Of a DNA stretch of 64,000 bases, positions 43,952 through 52,596 are shown one piece after another. The notes beneath the pieces were generated by a model. The model was not told the DNA's origin, did no database searches, and was given only the letters and a program-made list of their open reading frames with translations. The position numbers and the translations under genes were made by a program. This DNA is from CAYMPH01 sp964392365 (lineage in GTDB: Bacteria; Spirochaetota; UBA4802; UBA5550), in assembly GCA_964392365.1 (NCBI GenBank), contig CAYMPH010000004.1, positions 1 through 64,000 on the forward strand. Direction: 5' to 3'. Numbering within the stretch: the stretch's first letter is position 1; every line of letters begins with the position of its first letter.

Positions 43952-44362
43952 ATGTCAGCGACATTAACAGTATCCGCCGAAAAAGACGCCTACAAACGCA
44001 CTGAAATCGACGGGAAAAAATATTACGGCAAGCACGTTATGCTGACTGCCGAAAGCTGCAACGAGAATCTGCTCGATATTGAAAAAATATCCCGTTTTGT
44101 AAAAGAACTCGTACCGGCTATAGACATGGTTCCTTTTGGAGATCTAACAATTGCCAGATTCGGAGATGGAATCGAGGTGGGAATTTCTGCAGTCCAGCTC
44201 ATTATGACAAGCGCAATAACCATACACACCAATGATAATGCCCGGGATCTATACCTGGATGTATTCAGCTGTAAATGGTATGATGAAAGCATTGTTCTGG
44301 ATATGGTTAAAAAATATTTCAATCCGCAGAACATCAATGACAGCGTAATACTAAGGAGGTAA
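43952..44362 (+). CDS. S-adenosylmethionine decarboxylase-like protein (SpeD/SpeH family, altered site)
   Basis: 136 residues with the class 1b AdoMet decarboxylase layout: GKHVMLTAESC near the N-terminus and ISAVQLIMTSAITIHT with LYLDVFSC. The three residues known to drive self-cleavage and catalysis in Thermotoga AdoMetDC (Ser63, His68, Cys83) align with Ser87, His92 and Cys107 at identical spacing (5 and 15). But the usual ESH is TSA, HTWPE is HTNDN and FTCG is FSCK, so substrate and processing may differ. GGAGG precedes the ATG. No spermidine synthase is nearby; instead a SET protein follows after 6 bp. Confidence 0.75.
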   Translation: MSATLTVSAEKDAYKRTEIDGKKYYGKHVMLTAESCNENLLDIEKISRFVKELVPAIDMVPFGDLTIARFGDGIEVGISAVQLIMTSAITIHTNDNARDLYLDVFSCKWYDESIVLDMVKKYFNPQNINDSVILRR

Positions 44363-44368
44363 CGCAAA

Positions 44369-44860
44369 ATGATCGTTGAATCAAGCACAAGGTTCTACCC
44401 GGATTTTTATCCGTCGTTTCAAAATGAACCGACAAAAGACAAATTTAAAATTATAAAATCTGACGAAGTCGGTGAGGGAGTTGTTGCATTAAAGAGTTTT
44501 GAACCAGGACAGGTTATTTTCAGATTTTCAGGTTTGATTCTGAATGACATGACCCTTTTCACACTTCAGCTTGGAGCCGGCCAGCATATCCATGATCCTT
44601 TTTTCATGGGTAAAATTCTTCACAGCTGCGATCCAAATACTGATTGCGACATGGCCACACAGACTTTTACCGCGATAAAGCCAATAAAACCGGGTGAGTA
44701 TCTCACCATGGATTATGAAACAACGGAGGACGAGCTGTTTCGCTCATTTGAGTGTCATTGTGGATCCCCAAACTGTAAAAAGTTTATAATGGGGAAAAAG
44801 TATCGCATGGCCCTTCTTCAGGAGGGCAGCATCCAACACATGACCATGAGCGAGCCCTAG
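44369..44860 (+). CDS. SET-domain protein (putative lysine methyltransferase)
   Basis: 163 residues, essentially a bare SET domain with post-SET zinc motif. Seen: VGEGVVALKSFEPGQ (34-48), the pseudoknot LHSCDPNTDCD (84-94) in place of the canonical NHSCxPN, GEYLTMDYE (109-117) with the catalytic tyrosine, and C-x-C-x4-C (129, 131, 136). SET enzymes methylate lysine with AdoMet; free-standing bacterial ones are uncommon. AAGGAGG overlaps the stop of the AdoMetDC-like gene, so the two are tightly coupled, and a strong terminator ends the unit. Target protein unknown. Confidence 0.85.
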   Translation: MIVESSTRFYPDFYPSFQNEPTKDKFKIIKSDEVGEGVVALKSFEPGQVIFRFSGLILNDMTLFTLQLGAGQHIHDPFFMGKILHSCDPNTDCDMATQTFTAIKPIKPGEYLTMDYETTEDELFRSFECHCGSPNCKKFIMGKKYRMALLQEGSIQHMTMSEP

Positions 44861-44903
44861 CATCGCTTTAGGCAGTAAGATTAAGTATTTACATTAAAAT
44901 TAT

Positions 44904-44933
44904 AAACCCCCGTTTTAAAACGGGGGTTTTTTT
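44904..44933 (+). terminator. Strong intrinsic terminator of the AdoMetDC-like/SET operon
   Basis: AAACCCCCGTTTT pairs with AAAACGGGGGTTT without mismatch and is followed by a run of seven or more T. It is the clearest Rho-independent terminator in the window and closes the two-gene unit. Confidence 0.9.
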
Positions 44934-44971
44934 ATTTTATCATTACATTTTACATATAAAAACGTTTTTTA

Positions 44972-45000
44972 TTGACATAAGAAGCATTTCATTTTATTTT
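44972..45000 (+). promoter_or_regulatory. Probable promoter of the lipase foldase gene
   Basis: TTGACA at 44972-44977 is 17 bp from TATTTT at 44995-45000, 38 bp before the ATG and just after the terminator of the preceding operon. Confidence 0.5.
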
Positions 45001-45037
45001 TTATTATATTTTAGATTATTTGATTTGAGGTAAATTA

Positions 45038-46033
45038 ATGAAAAAGAAAATTATAATTGCTTCTGCGGGTTTTATTATAATTCTTATAATCGTTTTACAG
45101 ATAGTCAGTAGAAATAAATCTGCTGTTGAAGTGAATATAATGGGAGATAATCAATCGATCAAAGCAGATGATTACAAAATATTTTTAAAAAACATTAATT
45201 TTGAGGATGGGTCTCCGGATAAATACTTTTCCAGATTAACCGCCAACCAGTATACAATAAAATACTTCAAATTCCTCCAGAATAAGTTTTCCAAAATGAG
45301 TTTTGAGGAAAATCTTGCAGCTGTTGAAAAATACCTTCGTTCTGTTATGGATCCGGAGCGGGCTGATGAAATGGTTGCTCTATATAAAAAATATGCTGAT
45401 TTTGAGAAAAATTTCCCGAATGCAGTACAGAAATGGCATCAACCTGAAAATCCTGAAGAGATGATAAAGTATCTCCGCGATGTACAGGAATACCGCCGCA
45501 ATTATTTCGGCAAGGATCTTGCAGATGAATTATACGGGACCATAGTCAAATCGCAGGAATACAGCATCAGGAAGGGATCTATCTTAAACGATTCAAACAA
45601 GTATGGAGCAGAAAAGGAAAAACAGATCAAAGAGCTGAAAACTCAGATGTGGGGCAATGATGCCTCGGTAATAGACAGCGAAGCGGAGCCCTTTGACAAA
45701 TATCAGGAAAAATTATCAACATATAATAAAGATATCAGCGATCTTTCAGAACCGGAAAAAAAACAGCGTATAAAAGAATACCGTAATGAATTTTTTCCTC
45801 CGGATGTGGTTGCCAAGCTTGAAAAAATTGATGATGACATCGTACTGGAAAAGCAGAAGGAAGACAATTACCATAAACTCGAACAAAAAATACTGAATGA
45901 TTCAGGTCTGACCAAGGAACAGAAGGACAGCCAGATTCAGGCACTGCAGAAGGAAACCTTTGGCGAAGGTGATGAGGCTGAGGAATTCCGCCGCAGGGAA
46001 ATAATAAATAAGGAAACTCCATCAGTCAAATAA
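45038..46033 (+). CDS. lifO: Lipase foldase (steric chaperone), LifO/LimK family
   Basis: 331 residues: an N-terminal membrane anchor (4-23) and then an all-helical periplasmic part rich in charged residues. EYRRNYFGKDLADELYG and IKEYRNEFFPPDVVAKLE are the repeated R-x-x-x-F-x-x-x-x-A motifs of the lipase chaperone family. Foldases wrap round a class I lipase in the periplasm to give it its active shape. The matching lipase is encoded 1.8 kb away on the opposite strand (47860-48741), with lnt between. GAGGT precedes the ATG. Confidence 0.83.
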   Translation: MKKKIIIASAGFIIILIIVLQIVSRNKSAVEVNIMGDNQSIKADDYKIFLKNINFEDGSPDKYFSRLTANQYTIKYFKFLQNKFSKMSFEENLAAVEKYLRSVMDPERADEMVALYKKYADFEKNFPNAVQKWHQPENPEEMIKYLRDVQEYRRNYFGKDLADELYGTIVKSQEYSIRKGSILNDSNKYGAEKEKQIKELKTQMWGNDASVIDSEAEPFDKYQEKLSTYNKDISDLSEPEKKQRIKEYRNEFFPPDVVAKLEKIDDDIVLEKQKEDNYHKLEQKILNDSGLTKEQKDSQIQALQKETFGEGDEAEEFRRREIINKETPSVK

Positions 46034-46042
46034 AAGGCTGTA

Positions 46043-47713
46043 TCACTCTTTCCTTATTAATATGAAAGGTTTAAAAAGCATCACCAGAATAACGATGAGC
46101 GCGCAATAAAGAACTGCGTCGCCTATGATTGCATAAACGCTTTTATTTACAATACGGATCACACTGCTGTTTAAAGCTCCTCTTGTAAAAAGTTGAGTAT
46201 GATCCGCAATTCCTCCAAGAGGATTGATAACAGCTGATATACCGTTATTCGACGCCCGGACCATATACCGTCTGTTTTCCAAAGCCCTGAAACGGGCTAT
46301 ATCAAGGTGCTGATATGGTTCAGCCGTATCACCAAACCAGCCGTCATTGGAAACATTAACCAGCAGATCAGCACCCTGAAGTACGGATTTACGTACATGC
46401 ATGGGATAAATCAGCTCAAAACAAACTGATATTCCAATTCTGGAAATTTCAATTTCAACAGATGGATTCGTCAGGCCCGGCATAAACTCATCCGGCGCTT
46501 CAAAATACCTTCCAAGAGTACCAATGTTCATAGGTCTGGTTTCAGAAAACGGAAGCAGTATATTTTTATCATACCATTTTACATATCCTGTACCGGATAC
46601 GAAATAGACTGAATTATATATTTCTTTATTCCGGATATTCCGCACTCCTCCAGCTATAAGATAAGAATCGCGGCCAATGAAACCCATAATCCTCCCCATC
46701 ATGTCTTCATTCATCCTTGCAGAAGAGTTAAGAACTGTTTCAGGCCATACTACAATCCGCTTTGTCCGGGATTTATATTTTCCATCCGATAAATACATAT
46801 AGAGCTCCATACGGGATAAAAAATTGTCATCTTTCCAGCGTTCCTCATTATTATGATTCCCCTGAACGATTCGTACAGGTATGGATGATTTATTATTTGC
46901 GGCATTGCTTATCAGAAATTCCCATTTATTTTCAGCATAGAATCCATAACCAAGAACGATTGCTATAACAATCAGTGTAGATATTATTGCTGTTCTGTTA
47001 AGAGTAAATACGCGTTTATTTACAGCCCGTTTAAAAAAGCCGCTGATCTCATGAAGGATTGAGCCACTTGAACCGGCATCAGGCAGCGAACTAATAATTC
47101 CTGTGATGACCGAGTTTATCATTACAATAATATAGGAAATCCCGAGAACACCAACGATATCGGCAATCTGAACGAAATACCCAAGATTTATCGATGAATA
47201 ACCCAGAAGCGCCCAAGGTATTGTAAATGGGAAAATTCCCCGAACGTATTCTATAATTATCCACAATGAAGGTACAGTCAGGAGATAAAAATATGCCCTG
47301 GGCGAATAAAAATATTTATAACTGATAGAGAATAATCCGAATAAAAGGCCGACCGGCAAGCACACAGGAAAAATTATGAAACCTATAGACATCAAAATTG
47401 ATACACCATAATGGATATGCAGCGCAAAATAAATCCAGTATGTAAGCAGGGCGATATAAAGCATACCGAAACAAAGGCCTGCAAAAAATGTCCAGCGATA
47501 TGTTTTTAATTTCCGGATTGTCAGAAAAAACGGCACAAGAGCAAAAAAAGCGGCAAAAGAAATCGAAAATTTCGGGAAAGCAAAAAAAAGTAAAACGGCT
47601 GAAAATGTTATCATAAGAATGGATTTAAAAAGCAGGTGTCCTTCAACACTTCCCGGAAGGTTTCTCTCAGTCTTTTGAGGAATTTCAATATATATATTAT
47701 TTGATTTTTTCAT
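46043..47713 (-). CDS. lnt: Apolipoprotein N-acyltransferase Lnt
   Basis: 556 residues. Adds the third acyl chain to lipoproteins in the inner membrane. An N-terminal set of about seven helices is followed by a nitrilase-type domain with the catalytic triad visible as Glu in VVWPETVLN, Lys in WYDKNILLPFSE and Cys in GISVCFELIYP; VNVSNDGWFGD and RFRALENRRYMVRASNNG are also diagnostic. Its end lies 10 bp from the convergent foldase gene. It fits the many lipoprotein genes in the window. Confidence 0.95.
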   Translation of the reverse strand: MKKSNNIYIEIPQKTERNLPGSVEGHLLFKSILMITFSAVLLFFAFPKFSISFAAFFALVPFFLTIRKLKTYRWTFFAGLCFGMLYIALLTYWIYFALHIHYGVSILMSIGFIIFPVCLPVGLLFGLFSISYKYFYSPRAYFYLLTVPSLWIIIEYVRGIFPFTIPWALLGYSSINLGYFVQIADIVGVLGISYIIVMINSVITGIISSLPDAGSSGSILHEISGFFKRAVNKRVFTLNRTAIISTLIVIAIVLGYGFYAENKWEFLISNAANNKSSIPVRIVQGNHNNEERWKDDNFLSRMELYMYLSDGKYKSRTKRIVVWPETVLNSSARMNEDMMGRIMGFIGRDSYLIAGGVRNIRNKEIYNSVYFVSGTGYVKWYDKNILLPFSETRPMNIGTLGRYFEAPDEFMPGLTNPSVEIEISRIGISVCFELIYPMHVRKSVLQGADLLVNVSNDGWFGDTAEPYQHLDIARFRALENRRYMVRASNNGISAVINPLGGIADHTQLFTRGALNSSVIRIVNKSVYAIIGDAVLYCALIVILVMLFKPFILIRKE

Positions 47714-47782
47714 TTAAATAACATTCTAAGCAGCTTTCCTGATATTACACAATAAAATCTGAAGAGTATCGCAATCCTCATC

Positions 47783-47818
47783 ATAAAAATAAAAAAGGCA
47801 ACACATTTTCGTGCTGCC
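47783..47818 (-). terminator. Intrinsic terminator of the lipase gene
   Basis: On the minus strand GGCAGCAC pairs with GTGTTGCC (one G-U) around a 6-nt loop and is followed by TTTTTTATTTTT. It lies about 40 bp beyond the lipase stop codon. Confidence 0.75.
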
Positions 47819-47859
47819 TTTTCGTTTATAAATAAAATTCAATAATTTTCAGAAAATCA

Positions 47860-48741
47860 TCAATATCCCTTGTTCTTTAATTCAGCCACAAGATTGGCAT
47901 ATTGAGTAGGCGCATCAAATCCTGGAGTTATTCCAAGGAACTGGTCGCACATATTAAAGTGTGATACTCCGCCTGCATACCATGCTCCATCAAGAACTCC
48001 GCGGAAAGTTCCCCACTGACCTGAAGTAGTAGAAACTAAACAATCATTAGCTCCTTCATAATAAAGCAGAAGCAGCCATGTTGGTTGTGAAAGAAGAAAA
48101 TCTGCAGTGATAAGTTTTATTTTAGCTGTCCAGCTCTGGTACATTACACCGGTTTTGTTAGGAGTGTTTGGATTAAAAGTATTAGCCATATATGGTCTTG
48201 TAAGAATACTTGCTCCCATTATATTCTGTTTTCCGCCAAACAGCCATATATAAACTGTATCAGCGATTGATGCAATCCATCCGCCTGTATCAGCATTCAA
48301 TTTCATTATTACATCAGCTACCGCACTTCCTCTATGAGGAGTTGACATAGTTGTAAGAGTTGCTACTTTTGTTGACATGCCGAGATTTGAAATCATGTAT
48401 CTGGCATCAAGTCCACCCTGAGAGTGAGCAACAATATTAACTTTAGCAGCTCCGGTTACAGCAAGCACCTGCAGAACAAAAGTTTTAAGCTCTGCTCCTC
48501 TATAAGCTGAGCTGTTCAATGCTACCTGATTTGAAATATATACTTTTGCCCCTTCACTTGTAAGAGCTGAAGGTATATTATACCAGTAACCTATACCGAG
48601 ATTATTTGCCTGAGCACCCATTCCATGAGAAAGTACTATAGGATATTTTGTTGCACATGAATTACTGCTGCCGCCTGCAAAAACAATCGCTGGCACTGTA
48701 AAAAGGATAATAATTGAAAGTATTAAAGTTTTTTTAAACAT
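47860..48741 (-). CDS. Secreted triacylglycerol lipase, Pseudomonas (family I) type
   Basis: 293 residues with a Sec signal peptide (cleavage near VFAG). The mature protein starts with YPIVLSHGMG (oxyanion hole) and continues with YWYNIPSALTSEGAKVYIS, the nucleophile elbow VAHSQGG, TMSTPHRGS and a late His in GVSHFNMCD, all matching the Pseudomonas/Burkholderia lipase pattern. Those lipases need a foldase, which is present at 45038. The ATG at 48741 has GGAGG before it. A perfect palindrome lies 40 bp upstream and may be its operator. Confidence 0.88.
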   Translation of the reverse strand: MFKKTLILSIIILFTVPAIVFAGGSSNSCATKYPIVLSHGMGAQANNLGIGYWYNIPSALTSEGAKVYISNQVALNSSAYRGAELKTFVLQVLAVTGAAKVNIVAHSQGGLDARYMISNLGMSTKVATLTTMSTPHRGSAVADVIMKLNADTGGWIASIADTVYIWLFGGKQNIMGASILTRPYMANTFNPNTPNKTGVMYQSWTAKIKLITADFLLSQPTWLLLLYYEGANDCLVSTTSGQWGTFRGVLDGAWYAGGVSHFNMCDQFLGITPGFDAPTQYANLVAELKNKGY

Positions 48742-48781
48742 AAGACCCTCCAATAAAAATATAATTATTTCTTATATTACC

Positions 48782-48799
48782 AAACCGTCCAGACGGTTT
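48782..48799. promoter_or_regulatory. Perfect palindrome upstream of the lipase gene, probable operator
   Basis: AAACCGTC and GACGGTTT are 8-bp inverted repeats with a CA spacer, in the style of a TetR-family operator. It is 41 bp upstream of the lipase ATG, next to TATAAG/TAATAT that could serve as a -10 box. No regulator gene adjoins it. Confidence 0.55.
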
Positions 48800-49048
48800 C
48801 TGTATTTAAGTTAGATTTTATCAGACTTGAAGTCAAGTAAAATAATAAAATAATGTTTGAATTTTTAATTTTTTTATAATTTTTTTAAAAAGATAATTTA
48901 TGTTATTTTAAAAAAGATTTTTTTAGAATATAAAACTCTATTAATAATTATATAATTTTATTAAGCACTATAAAAGAATTTTATTTATAAATTCTGGTTT
49001 TTTAAAATGATTCATTTTATTTAGAGTGTGATTACTGTCTCAATATTG

Positions 49049-49089
49049 GCTCTGACCCTGATTTAAATTCCTGATGCTCTGACCCCTAA
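49049..49089. repeat. Second repeat family (GGGGTCAGAGC), copy 3
   Basis: GCTCTGACCC at 49050 and GCTCTGACCCC at 49076 are the inverse of the GGGGTCAGAGC module, spaced 26 bp. The dyad module seen in the other two copies is missing. The rest of the 470-bp gap between lipase and msrBA is AT-rich; apart from the palindrome at 48782 nothing is seen. Confidence 0.5.
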
Positions 49090-49211
49090 ACCTCTTTTTT
49101 ACATTATCTTACTAAAAAATAATCCTTTTTTTATGATTTTATATGTATCTTCTAAATGATAATATTATCTAACAATTGTAATTAAACTAAATATTTTAAA
49201 AAGGATAATAT

Positions 49212-50237
49212 ATGAATAAACAAATATTTTTTTCATTTTTTATATTAGCAGCTCTGATATTTTCAGGCTGTACACAAGGAGGAAACAAAGCCATGGCTAA
49301 AGATAAAGCTGAACTTAAAAAAAATCTGTCTCCAATGCAATATAATGTTACTTGCGAAAATGGTACAGAGCCCCCATTTCAAAACGAATACTGGGATAAC
49401 AAAAAACCGGGAATTTACGTTGATGTAATTACAGGAGATCCGCTTTTTTCATCTCTGGATAAATTCGATTCAGGTACAGGCTGGCCGAGTTTCACGAAAC
49501 CTTTAAAATCTGAAAATGTAAAAGAGCATAAAGATTTTACTTTTCTTATGGAAAGGGTTGAAGTCAGAAGCAGCAAGGGCGATTCGCATCTAGGTCATGT
49601 ATTCAATGACGGCCCTGCTCCTACGGGAAAAAGATACTGCATGAATTCAGCTTCATTGAAATTTATTCCTGCAGAAAATCTGGAAATGGAAGGATACGCT
49701 GAATACGCAAAATTATTTAAAAATATCGTGCAGAAAGAAAATTCAGGAACTGAAAAAGCCACATTCGCAGGAGGATGTTTCTGGGGAGTTCAGGGTATTT
49801 TAAAGGGAATTAAGGGTGTTACAAAAACAACAGCGGGTTATACCGGCGGAAGCACACAAAATCCGGGATATGAAGAAATCTCGACCGGACTTACCGGACA
49901 TGCGGAGGCTGTAGAAGTTGAGTTTGATCCGAAAATAATTTCATATGAAGAGCTGGTAAATTATTTCTGGAGGCTCCACGATCCTACCACTTTAAACAGA
50001 CAGGGATATGACAGGGGAACACAGTACCGTTCAGCAATTTTTTATCACAGCGAAGAACAGAAAAAAATTGCATTGAAATCAATGGAGAAATTTAATAAAT
50101 CAGGCGTGTTCGCCAAAAAGGCTGTTACTGAAATAGTACAGGCGGAAAAATTTTATAAAGCAGAGGATTACCATCAGGATTATTACGGTAAAAAAGGCGG
50201 TGATGGCCCGATGTGCCATATACTGAGAAATAAATAG
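49212..50237 (+). CDS. msrBA: Bifunctional methionine sulfoxide reductase MsrBA, lipoprotein form
   Basis: 341 residues. A lipobox (IFSGC, Cys20) places it outside the cytoplasm. The MsrB domain comes first (about 38-155): FDSGTGWPSF, DSHLGHVFNDGP and catalytic Cys143 in RYCMNS. The MsrA domain (about 180-341) follows with GGCFWG (Cys189). The order B-A is the less common fusion order. No zinc-binding CxxC pairs are seen in MsrB, and a Thr stands in the CGWPSF position, so it is the zinc-free form. It repairs R- and S-methionine sulfoxide in envelope proteins. AAGGA precedes the ATG. Confidence 0.93.
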   Translation: MNKQIFFSFFILAALIFSGCTQGGNKAMAKDKAELKKNLSPMQYNVTCENGTEPPFQNEYWDNKKPGIYVDVITGDPLFSSLDKFDSGTGWPSFTKPLKSENVKEHKDFTFLMERVEVRSSKGDSHLGHVFNDGPAPTGKRYCMNSASLKFIPAENLEMEGYAEYAKLFKNIVQKENSGTEKATFAGGCFWGVQGILKGIKGVTKTTAGYTGGSTQNPGYEEISTGLTGHAEAVEVEFDPKIISYEELVNYFWRLHDPTTLNRQGYDRGTQYRSAIFYHSEEQKKIALKSMEKFNKSGVFAKKAVTEIVQAEKFYKAEDYHQDYYGKKGGDGPMCHILRNK

Positions 50238-50258
50238 AAAAATAAATTTATCTGGAAA

Positions 50259-51182
50259 TTATTTTTTAAAGTAATGTTTTCCTTTTGAATTGTAAATTAC
50301 TTTAAGGCCGCCTGATATCAGACTGATTTTAAATTTTGAATCAAAGTAAAGTTCTCCGTCAAGATGATATGGAACTTTTTCCCTGAATTCAATTTCAAGA
50401 TGATCAGTCTGATAGTAATTTACAGACTTCATTCCAACGTGTGTTCCTTTGGGAACATGCATGAAAACTTTAAGCCGCCCGGGTATAGATAATTGTTTTA
50501 TTGCGCATATATCAAGAAGGCCGTCATTCGCCAATGCTTCCGGGCAGAGAAAAAAGCTTCCTGCAAACCGTCTTCCTATTGAAACAGTGTTCATAAAACA
50601 AAGTGTTTCTTTTTTTACCCCATCTGCAATTACTGACATTGATTTTTCTTTATACAGCACAATAGTTTTTAGAATATGCCAGAGATATTTATTTTTACTG
50701 CCGCGTTTTACATCATGTGTATCATCCTCGGTATAATTTTCAGCTGCAACCTGAGCATCGAATCCGAGTCCCATTCCGTTATAAAAATAGTTACCGTTGC
50801 ATACCCCAACATCCATACTGATTGTCTCCTGACGGAAAAATGCATCCCAGTCTTCTTCCTGGAAGTGATTGTTATATCCCATAATCTGAATTAAATCGTT
50901 GCCTGTTCCTGCAGCAATAACACCAAATGTAATTCCAGCACGGCCGGTTATACCGTTTGCTGTTTCATTGATAGTACCATCACCTCCTACAGCAATTATA
51001 TGGTCATACCCCTTATCAGCATACTGCTTTGCGAGTTCTGTTGCGTGCTTTTTCCCGGCAGTTAACACAATATCATGATCTATCTTATGCTCTTTGCACC
51101 GTTTAGTTATTTCATCAATAACTTCCCGGGCATAGCCATTGCCTGCTATAGGATTTACAATAAATACCCACTTATTCTTCAT
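50259..51182 (-). CDS. Diacylglycerol/sphingoid lipid kinase, DagK-YegS family
   Basis: 307 residues. NPIAGNGYA at the start and the nucleotide-binding GGDGTINE (66-73) mark the DAGK catalytic family; GVIAAGTGNDL is the next conserved block. It phosphorylates a lipid, most likely diacylglycerol to phosphatidate. Its ATG overlaps the stop of plsC by one codon (ATGA), so HAD phosphatase, PlsC and this kinase are made together. Confidence 0.9.
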   Translation of the reverse strand: MKNKWVFIVNPIAGNGYAREVIDEITKRCKEHKIDHDIVLTAGKKHATELAKQYADKGYDHIIAVGGDGTINETANGITGRAGITFGVIAAGTGNDLIQIMGYNNHFQEEDWDAFFRQETISMDVGVCNGNYFYNGMGLGFDAQVAAENYTEDDTHDVKRGSKNKYLWHILKTIVLYKEKSMSVIADGVKKETLCFMNTVSIGRRFAGSFFLCPEALANDGLLDICAIKQLSIPGRLKVFMHVPKGTHVGMKSVNYYQTDHLEIEFREKVPYHLDGELYFDSKFKISLISGGLKVIYNSKGKHYFKK

Positions 51183-51931
51183 TTCTCGCTCCTATTCGTC
51201 AACAGACCTGATTCAATAATTTTTTTCATATATATAGCCATTTCTTCATTACTCATTTTACGCAAGCTTTCGTTTGATACAGGCGGCTGCACAACCAGAA
51301 CAACCTTTTCAAGCGGAGTAAGATACCACTGGAATTTCTGTTTCCATGAAAAAAGTCCGTTTAATGTCACAGGCAGCACATCAAGATCAGTTCCCCTGAC
51401 AATATATGTGAAGCCTTTTTTAAATTCTTTTATCTCACCGTCAAGAGTCCGAGTTCCTTCCGGAAATATTGCAATGTTGACACGACCGCTTCGTTCAATT
51501 GCAGTGTTTATTGACTGTTTTGATTTTTCAGCATCTCCAGGATAAATTGCAATATAATCTATAGCTTCAAGCATCCTGCCGAATACCGGAATGTTAAGCA
51601 GAACCTCTCTGCCAAGCCAGGCGACTCTCGGGAAAACAGCCATAATTGCAGGAAAATCAAACATGCTTGTATGATTCATAACAAGCAGATACTGTTTCCC
51701 TTTTTCAATATTTTCACGGCCTTCAACATTTATCTTTCTTCCCACAAACCAGAACATTCCGTTTGCCCATAGAAACAGAAAAAATTTAACAACAAATTTT
51801 ATTCTGAGTATTGCTCCTGTTAAAACAATTAGTGTATTGATTCCCGTCCAAGGATAAAAAACAAAAAACATCATGAAATTTGCATAGATAATATGCAAAG
51901 TGGTTATAATTTTTTTCAAGGATTTCCCCAT
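51179..51931 (-). CDS. plsC: 1-acyl-sn-glycerol-3-phosphate acyltransferase PlsC
   Basis: 250 residues. Motif I NHTSMFD (His87, Asp92) and motif III FPEGTR (156-161) are canonical; two N-terminal hydrophobic segments anchor it. Makes phosphatidate from lysophosphatidate. It overlaps the HAD phosphatase gene by 16 bp and the lipid kinase gene by 4 bp, a compact lipid operon. Confidence 0.9.
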   Translation of the reverse strand: MGKSLKKIITTLHIIYANFMMFFVFYPWTGINTLIVLTGAILRIKFVVKFFLFLWANGMFWFVGRKINVEGRENIEKGKQYLLVMNHTSMFDFPAIMAVFPRVAWLGREVLLNIPVFGRMLEAIDYIAIYPGDAEKSKQSINTAIERSGRVNIAIFPEGTRTLDGEIKEFKKGFTYIVRGTDLDVLPVTLNGLFSWKQKFQWYLTPLEKVVLVVQPPVSNESLRKMSNEEMAIYMKKIIESGLLTNRSEK

Positions 51932-52596
51932 TCTTCAATTTTCCAACCGCGCTTCTTTGCAATTTTTCTCAGCTTTTTATCAGGCACAACACAGCGCGGG
52001 TTGCCCACAGCTTCAAGAATCGGGAAGTCTGATATTGAGTCGCCGTAGTACCATGCATCTTTAATCTGATAACTGCGTTCATTACAGAATCTGGCTGCGC
52101 GGTTTAACTTTTCTACACCAAAACAATACCCGGACTTAGGCTTGCCGGTAAAAATTCCATTTTCGATTTCCATTTCCGTACAGAGCATGTTTGGAATATT
52201 AAGCTCAGATAAAAGCGGAGTGCAGGTATAGTTTGTTGATGCAGAAAGTATAACAAGCTCGGCATTATTTCCACGATGATATTCAATCGCGGATAGCGCT
52301 CCCGGCCGTATCGAAAGCGCAAGGCTGTCTTTAAACAGCCGATCTGAAAAATCTGCAATAACTGTTTCAGATTTTCCTGCAAAAAAACGGGCAACTCTGC
52401 TGATTATTGTTTCAGAGGTTATGATACGGCTTCTGTGAAGAATCGTCAGAATAAGAGCTTCAAATAACTGGCTGTATGAAAGAATGCCTTCTTTTGTTGA
52501 AGCTATAATCATTGATGTTCCGCTGTTTATTGAGAGAATGGTTCTATCAACATCAATAAATACAGGGTATGAATTTTTAATCACTTTATGTTCCAA
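51916..52596 (-). CDS. HAD-IB family phosphatase (SerB-like)
   Basis: 226 residues. The HAD nucleophile block is FIDVDRT (Asp15, Asp17), followed by ILSAST (motif II) and YYGDSISDFPIL (motif IV), then VPDKKLRKIAKKRGW as in the HAD-IB proteins often fused or linked to PlsC. It may act on a phospho-lipid or phosphoserine; the operon favours a lipid substrate. First gene of the HAD-plsC-lipid kinase operon. Confidence 0.85.
   Translation of the reverse strand: MEHKVIKNSYPVFIDVDRTILSINSGTSMIIASTKEGILSYSQLFEALILTILHRSRIITSETIISRVARFFAGKSETVIADFSDRLFKDSLALSIRPGALSAIEYHRGNNAELVILSASTNYTCTPLLSELNIPNMLCTEMEIENGIFTGKPKSGYCFGVEKLNRAARFCNERSYQIKDAWYYGDSISDFPILEAVGNPRCVVPDKKLRKIAKKRGWKIEEWGNP

Noticed and set aside
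43952..44362. Plain annotation as speD, AdoMet decarboxylase for spermidine synthesis
   Set aside because: Catalytic Ser, His and Cys are placed correctly but neighbouring site residues are changed and no spermidine synthase is near, so the specific function was not assigned.
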